NCBI RefSeq assembly: GCF_002443255.2
Contig: NW_019211459.1
Location: 22,120,632-22,184,631, forward strand
Source: Varroa destructor
Lineage: Eukaryota > Arthropoda > Arachnida > Mesostigmata > Varroidae
Direction of reading: 5' to 3'
Length of the DNA: 64,000 nt
Under the pieces are notes generated by a model that searched no databases, was not told where the DNA came from, and saw only the letters and a program-made list of their open reading frames with translations. Positions within the stretch are counted from its first letter, which is position 1. Every line of letters begins with the position of its first letter. Positions 12,126-25,908 of this stretch are shown here, one piece after another. The translations under genes were made by a program, and so were the position numbers.

Positions 12126-12568
12126 ACTTTTACTAGACACGTTGGTATTGCAGATAATCATGTGCCATGGTCAGCGGTGTGCTTCTGTAAAGATCATGAT
12201 CACAATGAGCCCAATGAAATACGCGTCGTTTTCCTACGCATTCTACTATATCCAATCCTTAACCATTTAGATAACATTCTTTTACGCCGTCTTTACTAAC
12301 CTTTCAAAACCAAGTGCTCAGGCAAATAGAGAAAACATTTGAACACGTAGGAAAATTCTTGGACGTCGAGACGTGTCCTAGACGCATACTAGACGCTCCA
12401 TCTCAAGCCCAAACCTTGTGCGTGCAGGGGAAATGCGCTATACTGGAAGAGCAACCTGGCTCCCCAATCGAGTAAATGCTCTTTGGCCCTGCTGAAAGCT
12501 GCTCAAAAAGGAGGGACCGCAGGACTTCAAAGTTGTTCCCGAAGGATAGTCCAGTTTGATGGACTCCC

Positions 12569-12588
12569 CCTTCTGCGTCCTTCTGCGT
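12569..12588. repeat. Tandem 10-mer, two copies
   Basis: CCTTCTGCGT occurs twice in direct succession, a small local duplication in otherwise unique sequence. Confidence 0.9.
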
Positions 12589-14070
12589 CAGTAGACTTTC
12601 CCCTGAACAGACAAAAACAACCCCCCCTTAAGCGACCCTGAACGGAGTCGCTGAAAATGGGTTACCACTCCTTGCCCCTTCATTAGAGCGCTTCTCCAGC
12701 CAAGCCGACACTATTCCGGACGCGTTCGTTCACCGCCAGTGGAGTGAATCATTAGTTATCGCATTTTTATTCTTGCTTGGAAAGACTGCATTGTAGATAC
12801 AACGACAGTAGACGGGTAGAAACAGTGCAGACATTGACTGTTACACTAATTTGTGGAACAGCGGTTGGGCGTCTGCTGCAGCACCGTCACCATCTTGTTT
12901 TTGCGTCGTCTCTTCTCACTCCCTCTCGCTTTAACGCGCGTCCTATCATTCGAGTTGTCGTTCGCCAAAGGCTCAAGTGTTTCAACTTCCCGAAGCTGGG
13001 GCCAAGACGAGTAGTTTCGTCTACCGAATTTCCCCACAGCTCTTCGAACTCGCTAACCTAGACTAACTCTAAGTGAAAGTTACATTAACTCGTTGAACGT
13101 GAAGAGTCACGTAGTAAAGGGAAGCAAAAAGTCACTGCAACTGAGTACGAAAGAGTAAGAGAGGGAAACTGGGCGTTCAGGACCTCACTGCTGGTCGCCT
13201 TCAGGTGGTGATCTTCGTAGTTTACAAACGTCTACCTGTGGAGTTGCTCTGTAAAGGCTGCAGTAAGTCAAACAACCGACAAAGTAGTCCCAAACATGCT
13301 CCAACCCCGAACACTTTGTCCGGCAGTTGGAATTAGCTTAAATGCAAGGTCAGTGAGATCCGTGGTAGAAACACTTCATTTTAAGCTCGGTGAATAAGCC
13401 AACCGGCAGCAGACAGACTCCCGCTAATATGCTGAGAATATCAATTTAGTCAGCGCGTCCCGTGAGGAGATGCGAAGACGAAAGGGAAAAACGCCATGTT
13501 AAACGGCCGCTGTTCAACAAAAAGCTGGTATTTACGTACTTCAATAATTGTTATAAAAGTTACTTAGACACAATACTTTCCAGTTAGTCGTGAAAAGAAA
13601 AGTATACCTTACTATAAGATATATACATTGTGAAAACCAATTTCTTATCATCATTATAGGATAGAATTGCAACGTTGAACAGCCACGTTCCTTTTCTTTT
13701 CCATGTACGACTTCGCCAGCTACGTAAAGGTACTCTCAGAAATGATGAATACTCCAGCTTATAAATACGTGCAATGCTAATGCACCACGATGTATGTGTT
13801 TTTTCGCTTTCAACATAAACAGCAATAATATACCGGGTCACACACACATTCATACTATGGCTTGATTTTCTGTCCAAATCACTGTTTCTTATTTTGAGAT
13901 ATCACTAGCACATGTTGGCCTTCCATTAAAATATGTACCCATTTGAAGTTGATTACTACATCTACTATACGTCCTTTGATTGACGTCGTGCTCTTTGTTG
14001 GCTTAATTTTCCATCGAATATGCCAATTAGATACTCGTTAGACATTAGACGTATTGCATATGAGATATTG

Positions 14071-15000
14071 ATTAGCAGCGTGATAAAGCGCTTGTTACTG
14101 CATGGCACATTTCTCTGGCTGTTTGGTGCATAGCGTTTTTGTTGTTCTGCTGCGTTGCGTTGTCCGTAATGTCTTGCAGGTGAGCGCCACCAGGGGCTGC
14201 CAAAGTGGGTGGTAGGGCTGCGGCGGGGTGGAGCCGGGCACGTGCTGTGAGGTCCGTGGAGGCCGATTCATTGAAGGCCGCCAACGGAATCTCGGCGTTT
14301 TTGCAGGACCCCACAATCCAATGACGGCTGCAACAACGGCGACAGTTCGGCCTTCGGCAGCCATCCGCGGAATACAAATATCTTAACAACAACAACAGGA
14401 GCGGTGATAGCTACAGCCACGCCAAAGTCAACAGCAGAAGCAATAACCGTAACAGTGTTTGTAATTGAACGAGCTAAATCGCACGGCCCTATACGAAACT
14501 TGGGCCGCCCGTTCCTGTTCTACTCAGCGTTGTGGTTTTCATCGTTAACCATACCTATTCCGGAGCGCACGACCCACACTGCGTCGTTCGTAACTGCAGT
14601 GAAAACAATAACAGTCACCGCTGAGATAAGCGACAGTAACAACAATAACAGCAATAGTCAAAACAACTCGACTCACGTATACAGGGCTCTCACGAAAGGT
14701 CAGCTATTCGTTACCCTTTACGGCGGCTCCTTGTGGTACTGCGCAACTAAAATAATTCCGGTATCATCTAGGACAGTGCAGCGGGGATTACCTTTCTCAT
14801 CGTCATTGTCGTCACCGACAGTATGGGGTTGAAACACCCTCACGTGGACGTCATTCGTGGCCATGCTTAAGGATTTCAGTGATGTCGCCATAGTTATAAC
14901 TCGCGTGTTCTACAACACCACGCCGACATCAATCGTCTCCTCGACTGGACGCCTGTACCGCCTGAATTCGCCTCACGCCCAGGTCCCGTCATGACCAAGC
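14071..15000. other. G+C-richer segment with period-3 low-complexity tracts
   Basis: This segment is visibly richer in G+C than its flanks. It holds two tracts of degenerate AAC/AGC/CAG-type triplets (about 14387-14460 and 14625-14670). Open frames of 107 codons (minus, 14072-14395) and 142 codons (plus, 14404-14832) owe much of their composition (Thr/Ala, then Asn/Ser) to these tracts. I see no domain, splice framework or start context that would make either a gene. An untranslated exon or degenerate repeat is as likely. Confidence 0.35.
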
Positions 15001-16367
15001 GTTCAAACAACGTGCTCATGCTCACGTTAACCAGTCAGTATATCACCACACCCTTGAATATATCACGCACAACGAAGTTGATTTTTAGAGCAGTGATTCT
15101 AGAATTGCTGGTACGGTATAGTGATTCATAGCAGGGTGCATTCGGTTGTAAAGCGTTTGCTAGCGACGTCCATATCACAGGGGGCGTATTGACGGATGCG
15201 ACTTTGTCGTCGGTCACTTTTTTCTGTCAAGATATTTCTGACGTATTCGCAATAATCCGCACCGTTCCGGACTGTTCTCGCACATCATCTTGTTTGTCAA
15301 GTGTGATAATTGGTCGTATCATCCATATGATCGATGTGCTTGAATTAGTAGAATTAGCAAACGTTTGTACACAAAAGCACTACGCCAGCACTGGCCGCCA
15401 CTCTTACATTCGTTGTCTAACTATTTTTCAAGTTTTTTTTTTTTATTTAGTAATTACTCGGTGTAGATTTAGACTATATGCATGATCACAAACGCATAAA
15501 GAATCGCTATTAGTAGTACAAAAGTGCGTTCATTTTCAATTCTAAAAGCATCTTTAAGTTGCTGTCCGCGATGTAATGCTGCTGAATCGGAATCGTTATA
15601 GGTAATCAAGCAAGTCTGTACGAAACAACAGTTTTATCGAATATTTATGGAGTATAGGGGCTCCAAAAGTATTCGGTTGCCCTGTTATCTAGGCAAACCT
15701 ACCTGAATATTAAAACAGAAGAAAAATGACTAAAACAAAACACTTTTTACAGACGACAATGCTATAAAGATACCTACTTAGGATACACGATAAAATTCAT
15801 TTGCGATACGTAAAAACACAAACCTGCAGACTAAAGGGCTGTAGTATTTGTAGTTGTTTTTCTTTTATTTACTACGCTACAAAGCTGAAATCATAGAATA
15901 GAAGACGGGCGAACTTGCAAAAGTTTTAGCGGAGGACAATAAATCATAGTATAAAATGTAGGGTGGGTATTTCCTAGAATGTGGTTAGCCATTCATCGAT
16001 CTAAGACAACGAAAACCTTGGAGAAGCAGCATACAATGAGGCTCCGCGAGTCGAGACAGTGCAAGGGGAAACGCCTGGGGTTGTGGAGCGGGGGTATGGT
16101 AAATCGAAAAAAGTGCCGTAAATTCAAAAATTGCTGTTGGGTTAGAGAGATTGTACCTGTCTAAAATGGCGACAAACGTCTATAGCAAAACAAGATATCA
16201 TGACCATGAGTTTGTAATAACTTTGGGTAAATGTGGGAGATCGAACAATATAATATTTGGAAAATAATTCCAAAAGGCCTTCCTCCCTCCCGTCGCGGCT
16301 ACTGACGCGAAAAATTATATATATGTATATATAGAACCAAACACAGTTGCTGAGGGCGCGATTCTAC

Positions 16368-16387
16368 AAAAAAAAAAAAAAAAAAAA
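16368..16387. repeat. Poly(A) tract, 20 bases
   Basis: An uninterrupted A20. No retroposed gene copy or target-site duplication was recognised on either side. Confidence 0.95.
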
Positions 16388-16600
16388 CGACAGACCTCAA
16401 GGCGACCCTTTCTTTCATGGACACAAATGTTTTTATATACAAATGCGAACTCCAGTCGCTTTATTCAGCCTCAAACATTTTCCAAAAAATTCATACAGGA
16501 ATCGACCTGCTTTTTGTAGTCGGAACGATCCGAGCGTTTGATGTAAATAGTATTTTCAACGACTTAGTCTGTTAGAGGGTACTTAATTGGAAAAAAAAAC

Positions 16601-16622
16601 AAGAAGAAGAAGAAGAAGAAAA
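16601..16622. repeat. (AAG)n microsatellite
   Basis: About seven AAG triplets following a short A-run. Confidence 0.95.
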
Positions 16623-17221
16623 CGACTTATTGAGTGCTGGTGGGACCTGTATGTCGTTCTTTATTAGCACTTGGAAAATTTTATTAGGTCACGCTATTTT
16701 TACTCCATTTCGTCTTCTATTGTCGAAATTAAAAGTGGCTTACACCTTCGGTAAATGGCCATCGTCCTCGTAACCTTTAAATAGCTACGAACACTGTTAA
16801 GAACGCTCGTCCTATCTTTGACACTGTTATTTCCCTTCGACACACAACCTCTTCACGGAACTTTGTTTAGCTTTTGCGTTGTTTCTTGCGACCAGCGTAC
16901 TAAACAAATACCAACAAAGATAAAATCTAGCTTATATTCATTGACAATTCAGCTAGTCTATTTGTGGATTCGTCTGACATCTCTGCCTATGTGCTAGAGT
17001 CAATGATACTATCGAACCATGGTAAATGAATGAAACCATAATCTGTGAATGAATACCTTTCGCATGCTTAAAAGCAATGTTGTTTGTTTAATTGTGTCTC
17101 CTCTCCTAAATAAATAACTATATCAGCTATTTTTTTTTACAAAATGTCAATGTGTGATGATTGCTGATTAAGAAAATATGCCCCACTTGATCACTGACAG
17201 CCCTCTGCTTCGTTACTCAGG

Positions 17222-17225
<4 letters not shown>

Positions 17226-17278
<53 letters not shown>
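17226..17278. repeat. (TA)n microsatellite, 53 bases
   Basis: A perfect alternating T/A run of 53 bases, among the longest dinucleotide tracts in the window. It creates the repetitive Tyr/Ile stretch in frames crossing it on both strands, so those frames are not genes. Confidence 0.97.
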
Positions 17279-17281
<3 letters not shown>

Positions 17282-17538
17282 AGTATACAGCACTGTGTAC
17301 AGCCAGGAGGTCAAATACTATAAACTTGAGAAACCTATATTTGTACAAGAAAACGATTTTTATTTCGAGCTTATTAAAACAGGACCTATCCTGTCGCATA
17401 CATTACTGTCAGAACATGAAAAAAATGCCAAATGTGATGTTGTAAAGAAGGTTTCGTTTCTATATTAGAGGTAAACTATAGAGTATTTAGATGTCCGGCA
17501 GTTAATTTAACTGAGGTAAAAATATACCGTCTATATAG

Positions 17539-17542
17539 ATAT

Positions 17543-17599
<57 letters not shown>
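17539..17599. repeat. (AT)n microsatellite, 61 bases, one interruption
   Basis: An alternating A/T run broken once by AAA near 17555. It lies about 260 bp right of the previous tract. Confidence 0.95.
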
Positions 17600-17602
<3 letters not shown>

Positions 17603-20600
17603 TATTCTTCTAGCTAGATCTAGAAAAATTCATTAGTGCGTCGAAGATCACACTGTGTGTAGTTAGTCAGAGAAGATTTTTTTATCATAGGAAGTTTCAT
17701 AGTTAGGACCAATTCAGCACGTATTCCTTGTATCTACCCTCCGTTTATTCTAAAAAGCCGGACACGAAAAACCTGAGTACATAGCCACACACTAACCGTG
17801 AATAAAGACTATTCAAGGACCAATTTTAGACTATACTTTTGGACCGGCTCCTATGCTATGCAACGTATCATTATTAATAGACTGCAATATTTCATAATTG
17901 AAACACTTATTAGTGTGCAGATTGAAGCCAGTAGGGGCATAATCTGACTACTATTTAGGTCAATGCATTAGCAAAAACCCCAGTTAATAATGCATTCAAC
18001 CCAATACCTCTCCAAGTGGGTAAACTAAGACGACCTGCCTTGCGGTAGAAGCAGAGAAAGCTCAATGCAAAAAGTCATTTGCTTATTTTGGACGCATATC
18101 TAACCAGACTGTTTTGTCGGATCGCGCTTCAAGAGTTCTAGACCTCAACCCGCTCGAGAGAGGGTTACCTACTTTATTTCGCTTTAGGCGATCGATGGCT
18201 GTAATCAAGCAGGACACATTTTGCATTTTCAATCGCTTCACTCAGTTTCCTTTCGTGAATTCTGTTCGAACTTGTTTTAAAAATTTCCGCTCCACCAGAG
18301 CAACTAATTAAAGGGGGTCGAGGGGGATGGTGAGGCTTTGCGTCTCGAAGTTTCCACCAACCATGGAAAAGTCTAGTCTTTTTGTTATCCTTCGAAAAAA
18401 AAATTAGCGCAAGTTGGTCAAATAATAGATCTTTCGGTCGATCTTTTTAGGCGTCGTTTATTGTACAAAACACCATTTCGAAAATGCCGAGCTCAGTATG
18501 CATACGTTGAGAATCAATGCAGGCCTATTAAACTGCTAGGTTTAAGATTTTTGAGTGAACAAATACTTCCCAGTTCGGCTCAGGTCCACAACCTGCCCAA
18601 TTCAAAATTTTAGGCAAGCCTGAATAACTCAACAAGTCAAAGGAAATCCTTATTGGTTTGTAGGATAGAGAAAGTACGCTCGAACTACGTCGATCACTTT
18701 TAGATAAATGTTCCATGGCGCACGATTACGGAATGGTAAATGAGAAATTCTTAGGGAAAAAGCTTGCAAAGTGTTCAGTTACCTCTGAATCGTCCATAAA
18801 AAGGGTCAAGAATGTGGCCTAGAAAAAAAAGCCTAAAATTTTTTCGTCATATAGTATGTTCGCATATTGTTTGAGCAATATCGGTACACAAGAACAAGAA
18901 GACACGCGTTGATTACTGTTTTTCGTGACCTTATGTACAAGAGCGCCCCTGTTTATGGTCATTGTGGAAACAAGAATTCAGCTGAGTACACATTAAAATG
19001 CATACCCAACCTCTCTGTTTTAGTTAATTTTGGACGATACTGCAGAGTGGCAAGGAATAATGGGTTTATCTGACTATTCAAGGTATATGGATTGTCTATA
19101 GAGAGTCGCAAGTATAGTATGGATGTCGAAGTTCAAAGAAACTCTATCTGACTGGCATCCTCTCCGTGCGGAGACGTCATTTAGAAAAAAAAAAAAAAAC
19201 GTATTTTTATGTGTTACAACATGCAAATTGCGCTTCATTCAAAACTCTTCTAATTTTATTTTTTATTATAATTTGTAATGGAAATGCGCGGCCATCGAGA
19301 CACGAAAAGCTGTTTGCAGTGGCAATCGAGTCTTGGCACATTGCTCATGCGGCTGCAATTGGGCGCTTTTGAAACACTCGGCGGGACCATCTCAGTACCC
19401 CTTCATTAATGATTCTTAGGAGTTGTACTAGACATTTAATCTTGTCTAAGTCTTTTGGTAATACTTTGTCGACTATAACAGCCCACATGTAACTGACATT
19501 TGGGAAACTTTTCCTTAGCGTCACATATATCTAGGCACCAAGAGATCATTTTTTTAGGTAGCTATTTCTCTAGCTATTAACAATGTCGTTTGGTGGGCGC
19601 TCGGACATGCCGAATACACACAGGACAGGACGGCTGACAGTCGAAAAAAAACAAGGTATACAACTAGGCAACCGCTAAATACGTTGAAACAGCATTTGTA
19701 CTTACTAAACACCAACATCCTTTTTTAATGGTAAGTCTACCCCTTTTTAATACTTTCCAAAGTTATCTTTCCTTGCTGTGAATCTAGCTTTCTTCCGCCC
19801 TGTATAATCATGTAAAAGGTCCATTCCGAACCACTGTTAGAAGTGGAATTCTTAGATCTTGTCCTCTAGCGTCGAGTCTGCGTTGAATGTATGATAGATT
19901 TTGACTTGTTCTTTTTTCAGTCGATGTTTTGTTTAATTTACATAATTTTTCCTCAGAGAACTTATGTTCAACATATTTTCATAACTCAATACTACTCTGC
20001 AATTAACTTAATCAGTAATTCGGTACAATTCGGTTGAAATCCATTGTTCAGCTCAGATTGATTGCCCTGGTTTTTCTACGAGGTCTTTTCTCCGAGGCGC
20101 TTCCTTCCTCTTGTACGTTTGTGACACGCATACGTTACATGCATTATGTAAACTGCACGTTCCGGCTGCTATATATACTAATGTCCTATTTGTAAGCGTC
20201 TGTCGATGGACCGCGACTGACGTCCTTTGCATACCGTGTGAATCAATGCTTTTGTGAGTGCAGTCCTCTAAGTTTATTACAACCCGTTTGGGCCACACCA
20301 TGTAGTTACTATTGTTTTTCTTGATCCAAATGTTTTTGCTATAACTGGTCGGCGATATCATCATTTGCGGTGTCGTCTTTTATACGTCATACCGTGAGCC
20401 CCGCATTTGGGTGACCTTTGTTTTGGTTGCGATCGTGGGCATCGTTTTTCTCGGTTTCAGATAGATATTTATGACGTCCTCTAGAGGGAGAGCAGGGATT
20501 GGCAACGCCTCCTTTATCGTACGTAATCGCTTTAGGGTTTTCGCTGCTGGTGTTCAAATTGACCTTTCGGCAAGCAAAATTTGAATTAGCAAGTGCTTAC

Positions 20601-22200
20601 ATCTAATTAGTTTAATCGATGCCTTATCCGCAGAAATTCTGTGAATGTCAGTAGGGATCATATCATACTTACTAAATACGAAGTTTGTGGATACCAGGGT
20701 CAAGAGACCTAAAACTATTTTACCACATGAGTTTAACGTTGTTAGTTTTTAACCTGTCAGATTGCTTATATATTCCAAGACGTAATAGATTGTAGAGTCT
20801 AGGAATGTCTGTGTTACACGCTTAGCTACACAGGGATAGATTTCTCACGTGACTCTGAACCTTCTTGTTAGCAGATGACCTAATTTGGAAGCTCATGCAT
20901 TTACACATTCGGTTGCAGTACACAATTTTCCTGTAGCTTGAAGAACAACATTGGGAAATTCTGGTTAGTCCAATTTTCGTTTCGAAAGCTCCTGAGCATA
21001 AACATTGACTTTTTGGACATAATTAGTATAGAATATAAATAATTTTATCTAACGCGGCTTTGTACCTAGGGCTTGCTTCGTCTGCTCCGTAACTATGACG
21101 TAGGTACCCACTGGACTTGTAAAATGGGAGCTGAGTTAACAATTCTTCTAGTTAGTTCAGATTGGATGACTCCATCATCAGGATACTACGGGAGCCTAGA
21201 ACCCTGTGGGACAGTTTTGCCCACACCTGAAATAGACATCACAAATAGGATTGGGGAAGGCACCCCTTCCCGAGAAACTTTTTCGTTTCCCACCATTTCA
21301 ATTTTACTAAGTACCCCAACGAACTCAAAATAGAGTTTCCGGCCGCGAAGACAATGTCAATTGTTCGTCGAACCTTCCGTTTCTAGAAATCTCGTTGTCA
21401 CCCAGAGCCGCAGTGTTTTTATGCGAATAATTTAGAGAATTATATGCTTCTTTAACCCTAAAGAAGACCGTAAGGACATGCTTGTGTCTGGCTTTAGCCT
21501 AGAGATTTAGAGCGTTGTCTTGGGCTAACTGAAGTCTGTATATGTCGACACATCACTTGGTAAGATGCACTTAGCTCATAAGACATTTAATAGCCGACGG
21601 AAAATATTCTTTCGTGTAAGGTCTCGACAATCACCCGGTACGACCGAAGCTAAAACCTATTTCTACCGTATTTAAATAACGGCGCTCTTCTGCCGTACCT
21701 TCAATCATGTAACGACGCGCCGCATTTTCGTACATTACTCACACTACGCAGTAGCGCCGCGCGCCCTTGCAACTGGTTTCTGTGCAGCATGTCGGTTCAT
21801 GCAGTTTGCAGCCAGGTCAAGTTCGCACTGGATGAAGATCCCAACGATTCCTTGAACCTCACAACACATTACTATTTCAGTTGTCCCTAGTTATGCCTGA
21901 TTTACTGATGCTGTTTAATTAGTAGCTTGCCAATAACTCGTACATCTCGTTTCAATACAAGTGGACGCTTTACGTTGGCAACATTTGCGTTTTTCATTCA
22001 TTTCGAGACATCTTTAAGAGACGTGTTCCTTGGTACTGTCCACATGGACCAATGTTCTAATTTTTTGTTGAAGTGTTTGCTTGCATATTTGACTATGTCT
22101 ATCTTCTTCAATTCAAAGACGACATAATCAACGAGAATCTAGACATCATTCTCGGGATACACAGATCTTTTACAACGTCCATTTCTCTCGCGTTATCTGA
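17600..22200. other. Unassigned DNA
   Basis: No gene is recognised. There is an A15 run at 19185-19199. Open frames of up to 103 codons (20053-20364, minus) have no motifs. A sequence at about 19840-19862 faintly recalls a conserved 18S rRNA segment, but its flanks do not match and I reject it. Confidence 0.4.
19185..19199. repeat. Poly(A) tract, 15 bases
   Basis: An uninterrupted A15 homopolymer. Confidence 0.9.
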
Positions 22201-24297
22201 TGTGAGCATTCTACATCGCCCAGTCTTCCCTATACAAGTTTCGATGTGGATATATTTTTATCGTTGCAGCATTTCTCCAGTCCGCAGGCAGTACGGCTTC
22301 AGATTTCAGACAGAAAGCCTTGCCTTGAATTCATCCTCATCGCTTCCTGTGGTTTTTGCTCTCTCGGTCTTGCGGAAGCACGTCCTAACCAAAATAAGCA
22401 GGCCAAGAATCGCGAAGACATCTCGGCGCCATCTCCCTTTTCTCAATACTCCTCCAGCTAGCAAAACTCGATGGGCCTCTAGCTTAGGCCAGGGTTGCTG
22501 TGTCTTGCCTCGCCTCCCGCTACTCCACCAGAAACATCCACCAAAGCGGTCGCCAACCCCTACGGACCTCCCTATCTGCTCTGCTGTCCCCATTTTTTAT
22601 CTCAAAAAAGTGGCTTGCTTCTCGATCAATTGATGTCCTTGCTTCATTTTGACGCTTACTCGTGGCTGAGGGAAGACATACAGGGAGGGGCCGAACGAAG
22701 CGCGGCCTGAGTATCGGGGCGGCCGCTTTACGCTATCCGGTCCTTTGCTGCTCTTTTTCCATTCACTTGGCCAAAACAGCAGCAGCTGTAGTGGCGGCGC
22801 CGACAGCCCGCTGCACGTAGCTGTGTGATCGCTTCCCCACGGAAAGCATGCAGGCTTGGCTGGCCCACAAATCTACCCCTCTTTCCCTCTCGGCACCCTT
22901 GTCCCTGCTACGAGAACTGCAACGACCGCAAACGAAAGTGAGTCAAAATTGTTGGAAGCAGTAAGTCCTCCAGCGGACGACTTCGCTGGCAGAGATGTAA
23001 AAATGTTGCAGGAGGCATGCTATATTTAAGCGCATTGCATGTGTTGAGGCGCAGGCGGCACCGAAAGACGTTCTACTTATCCACAATACGCGCATTTTTG
23101 AGTAAGAGTACTGCGCCAGGACGCCGCAGGTTTGCGACCTGCTCCTAGTGCTTTAGCATCCTCTTTTTTTTACATTTAGGTTTCGTCTCAATCGCACTCA
23201 CATATTGTACAATGATGACAGAATGTACGAAGTAGTGACGGCTGCGTTGGGTGCTGCCGTAATATCATCACTAAAGGAATTCAAAGATTGGTGGTCGGCG
23301 CTTCACGATCTGCGACAGGGCAGTCGAACTATGGGAAGGCATCAGGAACGCTGGCGACCACCAGACAAGCACGATTCCACCGATCCTTGATCTGGTTCAG
23401 TTTTGTTTAGCGCTAGTCTTCGTTATAACGCGCACATTTTTCAGCCCAGAAGGGGAAACTTTCTGGGTAGGACCAGTGGAGTCTTGCGTGTAAGGGGTGC
23501 GTCCTTGACGAGCACGATACCGTTTGGCGGATTTACCCCTGAAATTTTTCGAACAATGAACAGTGCCATGTCTCTGTGAGTGTGTTAGTTAGCAAACAAG
23601 AAGGAGATTGTTAATGGCACGATAGTATTGCAAGGGTGATACGAGCTGCATATGTACGTATTTGATAAGGGCTCTAGCGGGGAAAGTGTGTTAGCAGTTT
23701 GACAAAGAGCATGCGCTCTGTCAGTTCACGTCACTGTCGAAAATTTGCTATCTATTTTGTTCGATTATACGTGTCGTATCTCGGTAAGCAGTGAATGCTC
23801 CCACTGCACTTATAATCAATTTACAAAGTTCACTTTCAGAGTAAATGCGCAGACAGCGAACCCATCGCTCGACACTCTGTCCCAGTCCTTTTATTCGTGT
23901 TGAGAGCCAGTCAACCTTCAGACTAAGTAAAGATTATGCCTTTTCAAAACACGCACGCAATTCATCGATTTGGAGGCAAGCTGCCTCAAACTTGATTCGA
24001 AATATGTATAGAGCTAGCACATATATTTACAACTTACTTACGGCCAAGTTAAACTTTATAATTCACAATAATCAAATTAAAGTCGTTCTGTAGTTTAAGT
24101 ACTAATTTCCGATTGACGTTGTTTAATCGACTATAGTCATTGTTCTTAGGATGCCATCGTTACTAACTATCTACTTGATATGCGCAGTGCCTGTCTTAAT
24201 AAGGCGGCTCGTTCTTTCGTCACACACCATCAGTTGCTTATTGACCAGATCACGACAGCTGATCGTTCCATATCATTTCTTATCAGCGCGCATACAC

Positions 24298-24316
24298 ATA
24301 TATATATATATATATA
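24298..24316. repeat. (AT)n microsatellite
   Basis: An alternating A/T run of 19 bases. Confidence 0.95.
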
Positions 24317-25894
24317 GGCGCCTAACTTTTCTTTTCCGGTGGGAAAAAGCGAACGAGGCCTGCTACTTTTCTTACCTCGCAAAGGTCTACCGACCCGTAC
24401 AGGCACTCCGTCTAGTCCAGGCGCAACAGCAAACAACTAACCTATTTAGTTGTGTCTCTTCTGGTATGTGCTTGCCACACTCGACATTCTTCGCTGTCAC
24501 GCCAGAAACGACAAGTCAAACCAGAAGTAAGGTCAGTACTGCTAGCCATTGTAGTGATGCTTATAGGTGAATTTGTGTGATAACGATGAACCTGTACCCA
24601 ATATAGTCCACTATACACTAGGCTGACTGGCGGAAGAAATGTAAAGAGCCGGCTTACTTCGAAAGGGACCAACCAAACACCGCTTTAACACGAAAAGCCA
24701 TAGATCTAAAAGGGACGGGCGTGGGCTCTTCCTGAAAGTCGCCCGTAGCACCTTTCTGCGTAGAAAAGAAAACTCCTTTGAGATTGGACGTCGGCTTAGT
24801 TGCGGATCGTGCAGGTGCAACGGCCATTTCGCTATCCCCTTCGTGGTGCACGACCATGTACTATAGTATCTGGCGCGCTCTTTAGAGTTGGGGGTTCGCT
24901 ATGGAGATATAGGGAGACGCCCGGCAAGGAATGTGGTGGTTGCCTTTCTAGGGCTGAGCGGAAGTCTGGTGAATCCGCCTAACAGAGGCAGGTCTCTGGG
25001 CCGGGGAACAAGAAAAGCCGTCTGAGCTCGTTTCTCTCGCTTTTCCTGACGCCCTAAATGCCTTAAATAGTGCCGGTCTATCCCTTCTTCACTGGTCCCC
25101 CGGCATCTTAGCCAAAAGACGAGTTATCAGCTGCTTTATGGCGGCTTGTCGCCATCACTGAATGGTGCGAGGCCAGTAGCGGCGGCTTGGTTTGTTTAAC
25201 GTAATTTGTTTAGTTTATCTGACTACAAGCACCCGGTGAGGGAGTAGATTCTGCCAGAAGCACGACAGGCGTCTATGGCAGTGGAAGAGTTTCCCAGGGG
25301 TTCTACATAAATAAGAGGAGATCTCGTTCGAAGCGATCTGTAGAATAAAGGACGGACGGATATAGCCACAGTCCGCTCCTTGTAAAAGTAGCAGAAGCAA
25401 AGAAGAGATATTCGCCGAGAGGAGTCGTGCGGTTGCTTCAATTGCCGTGGCTGGCATACAAAACGCGCGTACTAGGCATTTTTTATTCGAGGGCATATGA
25501 TCCAGGGTTTGAGGTAACGGCGGCAGTACTAGGGCGTGAGTATGCGCTAGCGGGAGAAATGGAACGCTGAACGACTAAGAGTACTGGCCATCATTTCGCC
25601 TCTTCGCTTTTCATACTAGCCACACGATTTCTCGGCTTTGTGGCCAGCGAACCCATACGTAATGCTGCTGGCTACCCAGCTGTAGTTATGCTGATGTTGC
25701 TCGCTCGGTCGTTCGGTTATGAACCGAGCTTTGGGAACACTACGGAAACTAGCCATAGCAGAAGACGGCCGGTAATACCTAGCCTCCAGCAACAACGGCC
25801 ACATTCCACCCGCTGTTTCAGTGCCCATTGTGAATGCGTCCGTTTGCTAGCCGGCGGACGATGAACTTTCGCTAGCCACAGACAGACGTTTAAC

Positions 25895-25908
25895 TTTTTT
25901 TTTTTTTT
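25895..25908. repeat. Poly(T) tract, 14 bases
   Basis: An uninterrupted T14. Confidence 0.9.

Larger units (their letters stand above)
11088..14070. other. Unassigned DNA
   Basis: No gene is recognised. It contains the double hairpin at 12079-12125 and a tandem 10-mer at 12569-12588. Frames of 94 and 63 codons overlap on opposite strands near 12.8-13.0 kb, and a 97-codon frame lies at 13584-13877. None carries a recognisable motif. Confidence 0.4.
15001..17225. other. Unassigned A+T-rich DNA with simple repeats
   Basis: No gene is recognised. It contains an A20 run at 16368-16387, an (AAG)n tract at 16601-16622 and a short TA-rich stretch near 16314-16333. Open frames are under 100 codons. 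Confidence 0.4.

Noticed and set aside
19838..19865. Short similarity to a conserved 18S rRNA segment (GAATTCTTAGATC)
   Set aside because: The surrounding sequence does not continue the rRNA alignment in either direction.
22073..22633. 186-codon open frame, the longest outside the repeats
   Set aside because: It overlaps open frames in other phases and on the opposite strand in a G+C-richer island, with no recognisable domain. This length is compatible with chance over 64 kb.
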